In this document: one piece after another, positions 1 to 8,621 of the stretch
How positions within the stretch are numbered: the first letter of the stretch is position 1
Layout: every line of letters begins with the position of its first letter
Source: an uncultured Paracoccaceae bacterium
GTDB taxonomy: Bacteria; Pseudomonadota; Alphaproteobacteria; Rhodobacterales; Rhodobacteraceae
Assembly (NCBI GenBank): GCA_947503935.1
Contig: CANNFR010000007.1
Span: 248,001 to 312,000 of the forward strand
Reading direction: 5' to 3'
Length of the DNA: 64,000 nucleotides
Program-made: the position numbers and the translations under genes
Notes under the pieces: model-generated
What the model was told of the DNA's origin: nothing
Databases searched by the model: none
Seen by the model: the letters and a program-made list of their open reading frames with translations, nothing else

Positions 1-829
1 GCAGGAAGATCCGGTGATCGGCAAGCTTATGGCGGTGTTTGAGGCTGACCCCGGAAAGGTCTGGGCCGAGGGCGATATCGTGGCGCTGGGGCTTGACCCC
101 TCGACCGTCAGGCGCAGTTTTCGGCGCCATTACGGCATGACTTTTCTCGAACTCGCCCGCCTATCGCGGTTGCGCGACGGGTTCACGACGCTGGCCTCTG
201 GCGGCCGTGTGATCGATGCGCAGTTGGAGGCGGGCTTTAGCTCGCCCAGCGGGTTTCGCGAGGCCTTCGCCCGGCTTCTGGGCCAGCCACCGGGCGCGTT
301 CACCGGCCAGGAATTTCTGAAGGCCGATTGGATCGAAACGCCGATCGGCCCGATGATTGCGGTCAGCGACCGGACTACCCTGCACCTTCTGGAATTCGTT
401 GAGCGCAAGGCGCTTCGGTCTGAGTTGCGCGATCTGAAAACCAAGGCCAAGGGCGCGCTGGGCATCGGCAGCCTTCCACCGACCGAGCAGATCAAGGATC
501 AGTTGGCCGCCTATTTCGCGGGGGAGAGCGCCCGTTTTGACGTGCCGCTGACATTCCATGGCAGCCCCTTCGCGCGGGAGGTCTGGGCCGAGCTGCGCCG
601 TATCCCCGTCGGAGAGACGCGCAGCTATAGCCAGATCGCGCGGGCCGTTGGGCGCCCCGACGCGGTGCGGGCCGTGGCGCGGGCCAATGGGGCGAACCGC
701 CTGGCTCTGGTGGTGCCGTGCCACAGGGTGATCGGCGCGGATGGGTCGCTGACAGGCTATGGCGGCGGCCTTTGGCGCAAGCAGTGGCTGATCGATCTGG
801 AACGGAAACTGGCGGAGGGTGGAAAATGA
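1..829 (+). CDS. ada: Ada-type methylated-DNA--protein-cysteine methyltransferase / AraC-type regulator (5' end outside window)
   Basis: The reading frame is open from base 2, before the first possible start (GTG at 14), so the gene almost certainly begins upstream of the window. Visible are an AraC-type helix-turn-helix region (about the first 90 residues) and a C-terminal O6-alkylguanine-DNA alkyltransferase domain with the active-site motif PCHRVI, whose cysteine accepts the alkyl group in this family. The layout matches bifunctional Ada, whose N-terminal metal-binding methylphosphotriester domain would lie to the left; that domain is not seen. It should repair O6-methylguanine and activate an adaptive response. 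The stop overlaps the next start (ATGA), so the two genes are probably co-transcribed. Confidence 0.88.
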   Translation, partial: QEDPVIGKLMAVFEADPGKVWAEGDIVALGLDPSTVRRSFRRHYGMTFLELARLSRLRDGFTTLASGGRVIDAQLEAGFSSPSGFREAFARLLGQPPGAFTGQEFLKADWIETPIGPMIAVSDRTTLHLLEFVERKALRSELRDLKTKAKGALGIGSLPPTEQIKDQLAAYFAGESARFDVPLTFHGSPFAREVWAELRRIPVGETRSYSQIARAVGRPDAVRAVARANGANRLALVVPCHRVIGADGSLTGYGGGLWRKQWLIDLERKLAEGGK

Positions 830-1584
830 GTCAGGCTGACAGGGCGCGGGCATTTCATGCCTTGCACATCAAAGGCGATCCCTTGGTGCTTTATAACATC
901 TGGGATGCGGGGTCGGCGCAGGCTGTGGCCGAGGCGGGGGTCCGTGCCCTGGCCACGGGAAGCTGGTCGGTGGCAGGCGCGCAAGGCTATGCGGACGGGC
1001 AACAGATTCCGCTGGACCTGCTTTGCACCATCGCGGAGCGCATTACCGAGACTGTCGATCTGCCGCTCAGCGTCGATATCGAGGGCGGGTATGCGACCTT
1101 GCCCGACGGCGTGCGCGCCACCGCCGAGGCGATCCTGGCCACAGGCGCGGTTGGCGTGAATTTCGAAGATCAGGTGGTCGGCGGCAGCGGTTTGCACGAG
1201 ATCGCGGACCAGACCGCCCGGATCGCCGCGCTGGTCGCGGCGCGTGAGGCCGCGGGCGTCCCGCTTTTTCTGAACGCGCGCACGGATGTCTTCCTGAAGG
1301 CCAAGGATGGCCACGGCGCACTGGTCGATCAAGCGATTGAGCGTGCGGCGGCCTATGCCGATGCCGGGGCTGACGGGTTTTTCGTGCCGGACCTGACGGA
1401 TGCCGAATTGATCGGGCGCATTTGCGATAAGGTTTCTCTGCCGGTGAATGTGATGATGCGGCCCGATCTGCCAAACCGGGCCGCCCTCGCCGATCTGGGG
1501 GTGGCGCGGATCAGCCACGGGCCCGGCCCCTACCGCGATGCCATGGCAGCGCTAACGGAAATTGCAAGAACGGCATTGGGTTAG
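826..1584 (+). CDS. Isocitrate lyase/PEP mutase family protein
   Basis: A 252-residue TIM-barrel protein of the isocitrate lyase/phosphoenolpyruvate mutase superfamily. Family signatures seen are DIEGGY (metal-binding loop region), NFEDQ and NARTD. The ATG at 826 was chosen because it overlaps the ada stop as ATGA and starts the conserved N-terminus; an in-frame start at 718 would lie inside ada. Members include PEP mutases, 2-methylisocitrate lyases, oxaloacetate hydrolases and many uncharacterised proteins. The substrate cannot be told from sequence, although small proteins of this type lacking the isocitrate lyase insertions act on C-C or C-P bonds of small keto acids. Its coupling to ada is unexplained. 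Confidence 0.85.
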   Translation: MSQADRARAFHALHIKGDPLVLYNIWDAGSAQAVAEAGVRALATGSWSVAGAQGYADGQQIPLDLLCTIAERITETVDLPLSVDIEGGYATLPDGVRATAEAILATGAVGVNFEDQVVGGSGLHEIADQTARIAALVAAREAAGVPLFLNARTDVFLKAKDGHGALVDQAIERAAAYADAGADGFFVPDLTDAELIGRICDKVSLPVNVMMRPDLPNRAALADLGVARISHGPGPYRDAMAALTEIARTALG

Positions 1585-1600
1585 AGCGAGATATCGTCTG

Positions 1601-1633
1601 ATGTGATCACAGCGTCAAAAACTGTGATCACAT
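1601..1633. promoter_or_regulatory. Paired palindromes TGTGATCACA upstream of sdhC (candidate operator or weak terminator)
   Basis: The perfect 10-bp palindrome TGTGATCACA occurs at 1602-1611 and 1623-1632, exactly 21 bp apart centre to centre, i.e. two helical turns. With one flanking base on each outer side the pair forms an 11-bp inverted repeat around an 11-nt centre, followed by TTTTGGATTTTT. It may be a double operator for the sdh operon (136 bp before the sdhC start) or a low-GC terminator for the upstream gene. The repeat is seen directly; function is inferred. Confidence 0.5.
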
Positions 1634-1768
1634 TTTGGATTTTTCCTGCCCTTGCGCCAATAAACCACATCATTTTCAACGCTCCCCGCGTGACAGCGGC
1701 CAAAAAACCGCTATTCATGTTGCAAAGGCTGCCGCAGATCGCAGCCTGAGCAGAAAGGAGCCAAAGCC

Positions 1769-2155
1769 ATGGCTGATGTGAACCGGGGCAACCGCCCCCT
1801 TTCGCCGCATCTTCAGATCTACCGGCCACAGCTAACCTCGATGACGTCGATTTTCACCCGGATCACCGGCAACGCGCTGATCGTCGGCACGCTGTTGATC
1901 GTCTGGTGGCTTCTGGCGGCGGCGACGGGCCCGGATTACTTCGAGACGGCCAATGCGGTTCTGACCTCGTGGTTCGGTGATCTGGTGATGTTCGGCTCGC
2001 TCTGGGCGCTGTGGTATCACACGCTGGCGGGGCTGAGGCACCTTTACTGGGATACCGGCCGCGGCCTTGATGTTCCGACGGCTGAGAAGCTCGGTTGGGG
2101 CGTGATCGGCGGGTCGGTCGTGCTGACCATCCTGACAATCATCATTCTTTGGTAG
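1769..2155 (+). CDS. sdhC: Succinate dehydrogenase cytochrome b556 subunit
   Basis: 128 residues with three hydrophobic segments. SdhC anchors complex II in the inner membrane and helps bind ubiquinone and haem b. The family landmarks are present at the E. coli positions: Ser27 and Arg31 (quinone site) and His84 (axial haem ligand), followed by GLRH and a W-D-T-G turn. The start ATG has an upstream AAAGGAG. It heads the sdhC-sdhD-two lipoproteins-sdhA-sdhB order, strictly sdhC, sdhD, sdhA, lipoproteins, sdhB, all on the same strand with short gaps. Confidence 0.97.
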   Translation: MADVNRGNRPLSPHLQIYRPQLTSMTSIFTRITGNALIVGTLLIVWWLLAAATGPDYFETANAVLTSWFGDLVMFGSLWALWYHTLAGLRHLYWDTGRGLDVPTAEKLGWGVIGGSVVLTILTIIILW

Positions 2156-2166
2156 GGGCGCGAGAT

Positions 2167-2538
2167 ATGGCTTTTCTGACAGACCGCAAGCGCGCCGATG
2201 GCATGGGCTCGGCCAAGACCGGGACCGAGCATTTCTGGCATATGCAGATCAGCTCGGTCGCGCTGCTGATCCTGGTGCCTTTGTTCATCTTCACTTTCGG
2301 CAGCATCCTGGGCGCGCCGTACGACGAGGTCGTGGCCTACTTCGCCCGGCCTTTCCCGGCCATCATCTGCGCCCTCACGCTGATCGTGGGCCTGGTCCAT
2401 TTCCGCAATGGCGCGCAGGTGCTGATTGAGGATTACGTGCACGGCCTGGCCCGCAAGATCTGCATTATTGCCGTTATCTGCCTGTCCTATGGCGCCCTGG
2501 CGACCGGGCTTTTCGCCCTGATCCGCCTGGCACTTTGA
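2167..2538 (+). CDS. sdhD: Succinate dehydrogenase hydrophobic membrane anchor subunit
   Basis: 123 residues with three predicted transmembrane helices, the second membrane anchor of complex II. His78 in the GLVHFRNG segment is the likely second haem b ligand and the nearby Asp89-Tyr90 pair corresponds to the conserved quinone-site Asp-Tyr of SdhD. The start at 2167 follows the sdhC stop by 11 bp; an in-frame start at 2095 would overlap sdhC and is not needed. Confidence 0.96.
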   Translation: MAFLTDRKRADGMGSAKTGTEHFWHMQISSVALLILVPLFIFTFGSILGAPYDEVVAYFARPFPAIICALTLIVGLVHFRNGAQVLIEDYVHGLARKICIIAVICLSYGALATGLFALIRLAL

Positions 2539-2553
2539 CCCCCGGAGACCTTC

Positions 2554-4359
2554 ATGCAAGCCTATGAAATTGAACATCATATCTACGACGTCGTAGTCGT
2601 GGGCGCGGGCGGCTCTGGGCTGCGCGCAACGCTGGGGATGGCCGAGCAGGGTCTGAAAACCGCCTGCGTCACCAAGGTCTTCCCGACCCGCTCGCACACG
2701 GTTGCGGCGCAGGGCGGCATTGCGGCCTCGCTGTCGAATATGGGGCCGGATCACTGGCAATGGCACATGTACGACACCGTCAAGGGCTCGGACTGGCTGG
2801 GCGATACGGACGCGATGGAATACTTGGCGCGCGAGGCCCCGAAGGCGGTTTATGAGCTTGAGCATTACGGCGTGCCGTTCAGCCGCACCGAAGAGGGCAA
2901 GATCTATCAGCGCCCCTTTGGTGGCCACACGACCGAGTTTGGCGAAGGCCCCCCGGTGCAGCGCACCTGTGCGGCGGCCGACCGGACGGGGCACGCGATC
3001 CTGCACACGCTCTATGGCCAGAGCCTGAAGAACAACGCCGAATTCTACATCGAATACTTCGCCATCGACCTGATCATGGGTGAGGATGGCAGCTGTCAGG
3101 GCGTCCTGGCCTGGAAGCTGGATGACGGCACGCTGCACGCCTTCAACGCCAAGATGACGGTGCTGGCCACCGGCGGCTACGGACGCGCCTATTTCAGCGC
3201 GACCTCGGCCCATACCTGCACCGGCGACGGCAACGGGATGGTCGCGCGGCAGGGGCTTCCCTTGCAGGACATGGAGTTCGTCCAGTTCCACCCGACCGGC
3301 ATCTACGGTGCGGGCTGCCTGATCACCGAAGGCGCGCGGGGCGAGGGCGGGTACCTGACCAACTCCGAAGGCGAGCGGTTCATGGAGCGCTATGCGCCGA
3401 CCTACAAAGACCTCGCCAGCCGTGACGTGGTCAGCCGCTGCATGACCATGGAAATCCGCGAGGGGCGCGGGGTGGGGCCGAACAAGGACCACATCCACCT
3501 TCACCTCAACCACCTGCCGCCCGAGACGCTGGATTTGCGCCTGCCCGGCATCTCGGAAAGCGCGCGCATCTTCGCGGGCGTAGACCTGACGAAAGAGCCG
3601 ATCCCGGTTCTGCCCACGGTGCATTACAATATGGGCGGCATCCCGACGAATTACTGGGGCGAGGTGCTGAACCCCACGGCCAAGCAACCCGACCGCGTCG
3701 CACCCGGCCTGATGGCGGTGGGCGAGGCGGGATGTGCCAGCGTGCATGGCGCGAACCGCCTGGGCTCAAACAGCCTCATCGACCTTGTCGTCTTCGGCAG
3801 GGCTGCCGCGATCCGCGCGGGCGAGGTGGTCGATCCGGCATCGTCCAACCCCGAGTTGAACCAGAAGTCCATCGACCAGGCGCTGGACCGCTTCGACAAA
3901 CTGCGCCATGCCGATGGCGCCGTTCCGACAGCCGATCTGAGGCTGGAGATGCAGCAGAACATGCAGGCCGATGCCGCCGTCTTCCGCACCGACAAGACGC
4001 TGGCCGAGGGCTGCAAGAAGATGGAGGCCGTCGCCAAGAAGATGGACGACATCAAGGTCACCGACCGCAGCCTGATCTGGAACAGCGACCTGATGGAGAC
4101 GCTGGAACTGACCAACCTGATGCCGAATGCGCTGGCCACCATCGTGTCGGCCGAGGCGCGCAAGGAAAGTCGTGGTGCGCACGCGCACGAGGATCATCCC
4201 GACCGTAACGACAAGACCTGGCGCAAACACACGCTTGCCACGGTGAACGGTGCGAAGGTCAAGCTGAGCTATCGCCCGGTTCATCTGGACCCACTGACCA
4301 AGGCCGATGAGGGTGGGATCGATTTGAAGAAAATTGCACCGAAAGCGAGGGTTTACTGA
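2554..4359 (+). CDS. sdhA: Succinate dehydrogenase flavoprotein subunit
   Basis: 601 residues, normal for SdhA. It oxidises succinate to fumarate in the TCA cycle and passes electrons to SdhB. Seen are the N-terminal dinucleotide fold GAGGSG, the SHTVAAQGG motif whose His48 is the expected covalent FAD attachment site, HPTGIYGAG in the capping region, and the C-terminal substrate-domain motifs including [13 protein letters not shown]. It lies 15 bp after sdhD. Its TGA overlaps the ATG of the following lipoprotein gene by one base. Confidence 0.98.
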   Translation: MQAYEIEHHIYDVVVVGAGGSGLRATLGMAEQGLKTACVTKVFPTRSHTVAAQGGIAASLSNMGPDHWQWHMYDTVKGSDWLGDTDAMEYLAREAPKAVYELEHYGVPFSRTEEGKIYQRPFGGHTTEFGEGPPVQRTCAAADRTGHAILHTLYGQSLKNNAEFYIEYFAIDLIMGEDGSCQGVLAWKLDDGTLHAFNAKMTVLATGGYGRAYFSATSAHTCTGDGNGMVARQGLPLQDMEFVQFHPTGIYGAGCLITEGARGEGGYLTNSEGERFMERYAPTYKDLASRDVVSRCMTMEIREGRGVGPNKDHIHLHLNHLPPETLDLRLPGISESARIFAGVDLTKEPIPVLPTVHYNMGGIPTNYWGEVLNPTAKQPDRVAPGLMAVGEAGCASVHGANRLGSNSLIDLVVFGRAAAIRAGEVVDPASSNPELNQKSIDQALDRFDKLRHADGAVPTADLRLEMQQNMQADAAVFRTDKTLAEGCKKMEAVAKKMDDIKVTDRSLIWNSDLMETLELTNLMPNALATIVSAEARKESRGAHAHEDHPDRNDKTWRKHTLATVNGAKVKLSYRPVHLDPLTKADEGGIDLKKIAPKARVY

Positions 4360-4856
4360 TGAAGCTCACCGCATGGAAAATGACGCTGGGTTTTGCGTCT
4401 TTGGCAGCACTGTCCGCTTGTGCCACATCATCCGGGCCGGACTATGCCTTGCAATGCATGTTCGAGGTCGACGCGCCGGGCGAGTATGAATACGCCGCCG
4501 GCGTTCTTGAGCCGACCGTTTTCCCCAGCCGGGGTGGAACGCAGGCAGGGGCAGATGCCATCAACGCCTGCATCGTGCGCAAGGCCAATGATGCGCGCAT
4601 TGCCGCAACGACCAGGACGGGCCAGCAGGTGCAAACCACGGCCAGCGGTGATCGGGTCGTGCGGACGGTCACCTACGGCACCCCGCCCCAATCGCAACGC
4701 CGGACGTCCGGGGGCAGTCTGCCGCTGCCGACACAATACCCGTTGCAGCCGGGGGATGAGGCGCTCTGGCCCACTCTGACGATTGCCCAGCAGCAGCGGG
4801 CCTTGCTGTTTCTCGAAAGCGGCAGCACGATCCGCTCATCCCTGGCGGAAGACTGA
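4359..4856 (+). CDS. Putative lipoprotein inside the sdh operon
   Basis: 165 residues with a short hydrophobic signal and a lipobox LSAC, giving a mature N-terminal cysteine at residue 21. I recognise no enzymatic domain. The mature part has two more cysteines and a Gln/Pro/Ser-rich C-terminal half. Translational coupling to sdhA (one-base overlap) and position before sdhB show that it is made with complex II. Small uncharacterised proteins at this position are a feature I associate with Rhodobacteraceae sdh loci. It may help assembly or be an envelope passenger; no function can be assigned. Confidence 0.75.
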   Translation: MKLTAWKMTLGFASLAALSACATSSGPDYALQCMFEVDAPGEYEYAAGVLEPTVFPSRGGTQAGADAINACIVRKANDARIAATTRTGQQVQTTASGDRVVRTVTYGTPPQSQRRTSGGSLPLPTQYPLQPGDEALWPTLTIAQQQRALLFLESGSTIRSSLAED

Positions 4857-4859
4857 GCG

Positions 4860-5216
4860 ATGATGTCGCCCGGCATAACAAAGCTGACGGCGGGTATCCT
4901 GGCACTGGGCCTTCTGTCCGCATGCGATAGCGAGATCGGTACCGAAGTCAGCCGCGCGGCGGCAAGGTCGGTTGTCAACGACGTGATCCAGGATCGGTTT
5001 CCGGGCTTGCCCGTCGCGCCGATCACCGATTGCGTGATCGACAATGCAAGTGGATCGGAAATCGTGACAATCGCCAGTTCGGTCGGCTCTGCCATCAGCG
5101 ACCGGACAATTGGGTTGATCGTCGATATCGCCCGTCGTCCGGCCACTTTGGCCTGCATCACCGACCGGGCCGCCCCCCAGGTTATCGGCCGCATCCTTCT
5201 GGATATAGGGGCCTAA
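4860..5216 (+). CDS. Second small putative lipoprotein inside the sdh operon
   Basis: 118 residues with an N-terminal hydrophobic signal ending in the lipobox LLSAC. The mature protein contains two further cysteines spaced about 42 residues apart that could form a disulfide in the periplasm. It starts 3 bp after the preceding lipoprotein gene and ends 11 bp before sdhB, so it belongs to the sdh transcript. There are two consecutive ATG codons (4860 and 4863), either of which could be used. No known family is recognised. Confidence 0.72.
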   Translation: MMSPGITKLTAGILALGLLSACDSEIGTEVSRAAARSVVNDVIQDRFPGLPVAPITDCVIDNASGSEIVTIASSVGSAISDRTIGLIVDIARRPATLACITDRAAPQVIGRILLDIGA

Positions 5217-5227
5217 GGAGTAGAGAT

Positions 5228-6007
5228 ATGGTTCAACTGACCCTCCCCAAGAACTCCACCATGCGCACGGGCAAGGCCTGGCCCAAGCCTGAGGGGGCCA
5301 AGAATGTGCGCAAGTTCCAGATCTATCGCTGGAACCCCGATGACGGGAAAAACCCGCAGGTCGATACCTACTTCGTCGACATGGATACCTGTGGTCCGAT
5401 GGTTCTGGACGCGCTGATCAAGATCAAGAGTGAGATCGACCCGACGCTGACCTTCCGCCGGTCGTGCCGTGAGGGAATCTGCGGGTCGTGCGCGATGAAT
5501 ATCGACGGGATCAACACGCTGGCCTGCATCTACGGCATGGACGAGGTGAAGGGTGACGTGAAGATTTACCCCTTGCCGCATATGCCGGTGATCAAGGACC
5601 TGATCCCGGACCTCACGCATTTCTATGCGCAGCATGCCAGCATCATGCCCTGGCTCGAGACAAAGACGAACCGCCCGGCCAAGGAATGGCGCCAGTCGAT
5701 CGAGGATCGCGAAAAGCTGGATGGGCTTTATGAATGCGTGATGTGCGCCTCGTGCTCAACCGCGTGCCCCAGCTATTGGTGGAATGGCGACCGTTACCTC
5801 GGGCCGGCCGCACTGCTGCACGCCTATCGCTGGATCATCGACAGCCGCGATGAGGCGACGGGCGAGCGTCTGGATGAGTTGGAGGACCCCTTCAAGCTCT
5901 ACCGCTGCCATACCATCATGAACTGCGCCAAGACCTGCCCCAAGGGCTTGAACCCGGCCAAGGCGATTGCCGAGATCAAGAAGATGATGGTCGAGCGGGT
6001 GGTCTAA
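5228..6007 (+). CDS. sdhB: Succinate dehydrogenase iron-sulfur subunit
   Basis: 259 residues. Carries the electron path of complex II: a plant-type 2Fe-2S domain ([15 protein letters not shown] with its Cys set) and a C-terminal ferredoxin domain with [12 protein letters not shown] and [17 protein letters not shown] ligating the 4Fe-4S and 3Fe-4S clusters. The start at 5228 is preceded by TAAGGAG; upstream in-frame starts would run through the preceding lipoprotein gene. It is the last gene of the sdh operon; no clear intrinsic terminator follows. Confidence 0.98.
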   Translation: MVQLTLPKNSTMRTGKAWPKPEGAKNVRKFQIYRWNPDDGKNPQVDTYFVDMDTCGPMVLDALIKIKSEIDPTLTFRRSCREGICGSCAMNIDGINTLACIYGMDEVKGDVKIYPLPHMPVIKDLIPDLTHFYAQHASIMPWLETKTNRPAKEWRQSIEDREKLDGLYECVMCASCSTACPSYWWNGDRYLGPAALLHAYRWIIDSRDEATGERLDELEDPFKLYRCHTIMNCAKTCPKGLNPAKAIAEIKKMMVERVV

Positions 6008-6375
6008 GCCAGCCGACGCAACGTCAGACCCAGAAGCGCCGCTACGTCAGGTGCTTTTGGAAACAAATCATTGACTTCCCCCGGTTAAAGCGGGATGAGG
6101 CATCTGCTACTGCCCCCTGCCGCGTGAGCAGGCGACCCGCGATCATCGCGATTGGTCAGGGCGGGGCAGGGCTGCATGTGCAGCCAATCGAAGGTTCCCA
6201 AATCACGCAGGGGTCCACCGGCCTGACGGTTTTGGCGCAATCCGGCGCCGGGGCCAGCGCTGGCCGAACTCTATGCGATGCCGTCCGGCCGCTTGCGATG
6301 ATCGCAAGCCAGGCGAGGTGCGGCGATGTATGTGCTTTGGGTCCCAGGCCCGAAAGCCTAAGGAAAGATAACATT
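6008..6375 (+). promoter_or_regulatory. 368-bp gap with a palindrome-rich leader ahead of a DEAD-box helicase
   Basis: No convincing gene. Five perfect dyads lie within about 175 bp: CGCGATcATCGCG (6138-6150), GGCTGCAtgTGCAGCC (6170-6185), CCGGCGCCGG (6242-6251), GGCCAGCGCTGGCC (6252-6265) and GCTTGCGATgATCGCAAGC (6291-6309). CGATTGG (6149-6155) can also pair with CCAATCG (6184-6190) around the second dyad. Two dyads share the core GCGATNATCGC. A weak -35-like TTGACT at 6072 has no good -10. The simplest reading is a structured 5' leader that controls helicase expression; tandem operators are also possible. Confidence 0.5.
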
Positions 6376-7608
6376 TTGACCGATTTCAAATCTCTCGGCG
6401 TCTCGCCGCGCCTTCTGGGCCGGCTTGACGATATGGGCCTGACAGCCCCGACCCCGATCCAGGAGCAATCCATCCCCGAGGTCCTGCAAGGCCGCGACGT
6501 GATGGGTCTGGCGCAAACCGGCACCGGCAAGACGCTGGCCTTCGGTCTGCCTCTGGCCCAACGGCTGGCGCAGATGCATGGCAAGCCCAAGCCCAAAACC
6601 GCGCGCGCCCTGATCCTGGCGCCGACGCGCGAACTGGCCAAGCAGATCGAAGCCTCACTGAAGACCCTGACCACCGGCACGCCGACGCGTGTATTCGTTG
6701 TGGTTGGCGGCGCCTCGATCAACGTGCAGACCGACCGTTTGTCGCGCGGCATCGATATTCTGGTGGCCACGCCTGGACGCCTGATGGACCTGCTGGAACG
6801 GCGCGCCGTCGATCTGTCGGAGACCGGCTATCTGGTGCTGGATGAGGCGGACCAGATGTTGGATATGGGCTTCATCCACGCGCTGCGCAAAATCGTGCGC
6901 TATCTGCCGGATGAGCGTCAGACGCTGCTTTTCTCGGCCACAATGCCCAAGCTGATGTCCGAGATTGCGGGCGCTTATCTGAACGATCCCGTGCGGGTCC
7001 AGGTCTCGCCCCCCGGTAAGGCCGCCGACAAGATCACGCAGGCTGTGCATTTCGTCCCGCAGGGCGACAAGGCGAAACTGCTGGAGAGCTATCTGGACGA
7101 ACATCGCGATGAGCTTGCCCTGGTCTTCTCGCGCACCAAGCACGGCGCCGAAAAGCTGATGAAGCTTTTGGTCAGCTGGGGCTTTGCCGCCGCCTCGATC
7201 CACGGCAACAAAAGCCAGGGCCAGCGCGATCGTGCGCTTGCCGCCTTCAAGGCGGGTGAAATCCGGGTGCTGGTGGCCACCGATGTGGCGGCCCGCGGCC
7301 TGGATATTCCCGCGGTCCGGCACGTTTATAATTACGACCTGCCGAATGTGCCGGAAAACTATGTCCACCGGATCGGCCGCACCGCACGTGCGGGGGCCGA
7401 TGGCCGGGCCGTGGCCTTTTGTTCGCCTGCCGAGATGGGCGAGCTGAAGGACATCCAGAAGGCCATGAAGATGGAGATTCCGGTGATCGGGGGCGCCGCC
7501 TGGGCCAAGCCGGCGACCGAGGATAAGGCCAAGCCCGGCAAGAAGCCCAACCGCGCGCGCCGCCGCAACCGTCCGGCGAACAAAGGCCAGGCGCGCCGCG
7601 CGGCTTGA
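6376..7608 (+). CDS. DEAD/DEAH-box RNA helicase (RhlE-like)
   Basis: 410 residues if translation starts at the TTG at 6376, which has AGGAAAG 8 bp upstream and yields the usual short N-terminus before the Q motif. The open frame extends to GTG 6124, but that adds 84 residues encoded in the palindrome-rich leader. Motifs in order are Q motif (TPIQEQ), AQTGTGKT (I), PTRELA (Ia), TPGR (Ib), DEAD (II), SAT (III), VATDVAARGLD (V) and HRIGRTARAG (VI). The C-terminus is a basic Lys/Arg tail typical of RhlE/CsdA-type helicases that act on ribosome assembly or RNA decay. Confidence 0.93.
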   Translation: MTDFKSLGVSPRLLGRLDDMGLTAPTPIQEQSIPEVLQGRDVMGLAQTGTGKTLAFGLPLAQRLAQMHGKPKPKTARALILAPTRELAKQIEASLKTLTTGTPTRVFVVVGGASINVQTDRLSRGIDILVATPGRLMDLLERRAVDLSETGYLVLDEADQMLDMGFIHALRKIVRYLPDERQTLLFSATMPKLMSEIAGAYLNDPVRVQVSPPGKAADKITQAVHFVPQGDKAKLLESYLDEHRDELALVFSRTKHGAEKLMKLLVSWGFAAASIHGNKSQGQRDRALAAFKAGEIRVLVATDVAARGLDIPAVRHVYNYDLPNVPENYVHRIGRTARAGADGRAVAFCSPAEMGELKDIQKAMKMEIPVIGGAAWAKPATEDKAKPGKKPNRARRRNRPANKGQARRAA

Positions 7609-7668
7609 GGCTTTCGTTCACGCGCAATCCATGGCGATATGGGCGGACCCCAAGATGAGGTCCGCCAC

Positions 7669-8514
7669 ATGCGCCACACCGAACCAACCGACGCCCAGGC
7701 CCGTCGCGATATCGCGCCGGTCATCTGCTATCCGACCGAGGCTTTGCCGCCCCCTGACCTGACGGCCTATCAGGCAGCGCGCGACATCTCCTTGAAGATC
7801 GACGAGGTGCGCGTCCCGCCGCGCGATGCCCGCACCTTCCGCGCCCCGGCCGGGCATTTCTTTCGCATCACCAGCGTCGAAGGCCCGCAGGTGGGCGATC
7901 TGAACCTCTGGAACGCCGCCGATCTGGATGAGCGGTTCTATTCGGGCAAGACCCGCGCGCTGCATGGCACGCATCTTACGACAGGTCACAGGATGTGGTC
8001 GTCTTTCCCCCATCTGCGCCCGATGGCCACGATCACCGACGACACGCTTGGCTGGTACGGCATAGATGCTTTCGGCGGTGCGGTGCATGACGTGATCGGC
8101 ACGCGCTGCGACCCCTATACGAACCGCCTGCTTGCCGGTGGCAACTATCATTATTGCTGCCACTCAAACCTCACCCGCGCGCTGACCGGCGAGGCGGGCC
8201 TCGCCCCCGATCAGGCCGAACCCCTTGTCCATGATGTGTTAAACGTCTTCATGTGTACCGGCTTTACCCGTGACACGGGGCAGTACTTCATGAAGGCCAG
8301 CCCGGTCCGCCCGGGCGATTACATTGAGTTCTTCGCCGAGATCGATCTACTCGGCGCGCTGTCGGCCTGCCCCGGCGGCGATTGCAGCACCACGCATTCC
8401 AGCGATGCCGCCGCCTGCCACCCGTTGCTGGTTGAGGTCTTCCGCCCCCAGACCGCCCCGTTCGGCTGGGCCGAGCCGCCGGTAAACGCCTATGGCCGCA
8501 CTCACGGGCTCTGA
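7669..8514 (+). CDS. DUF1989 (urea carboxylase-associated) family protein
   Basis: 281 residues from the ATG at 7669 (TGAGG upstream); an in-frame ATG at 7639 adds ten residues. The sequence fits the DUF1989/urea carboxylase-associated family, with motifs such as GDLNLWN, a Cys-rich CCHSNL and TGFTRDTGQYF. Members often sit near urea carboxylase, aminomethyltransferase or C1/amine-degradation genes, and are proposed to act in urea, guanidine or amine metabolism. The next gene on the same strand is a dimethylglycine dehydrogenase-like enzyme, in line with methylated-amine catabolism. Function is not established. Confidence 0.8.
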   Translation: MRHTEPTDAQARRDIAPVICYPTEALPPPDLTAYQAARDISLKIDEVRVPPRDARTFRAPAGHFFRITSVEGPQVGDLNLWNAADLDERFYSGKTRALHGTHLTTGHRMWSSFPHLRPMATITDDTLGWYGIDAFGGAVHDVIGTRCDPYTNRLLAGGNYHYCCHSNLTRALTGEAGLAPDQAEPLVHDVLNVFMCTGFTRDTGQYFMKASPVRPGDYIEFFAEIDLLGALSACPGGDCSTTHSSDAAACHPLLVEVFRPQTAPFGWAEPPVNAYGRTHGL

Positions 8515-8621
8515 GGGCTTCCGCGCTGTCGCAATTGTGCGATGTTTCGTCGGCTCTACCTCGCCCCCATCAGGGATTTGCGCGAAGGTAGCATCAGGGT
8601 TCTGCAAAAAGGCGCGGGCGG

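Noticed and set aside
5030-5227. N-terminal extension of sdhB
   Set aside because: The in-frame extension overlaps the second lipoprotein gene in another frame; ATG 5228 has TAAGGAG and starts the known SdhB N-terminus.
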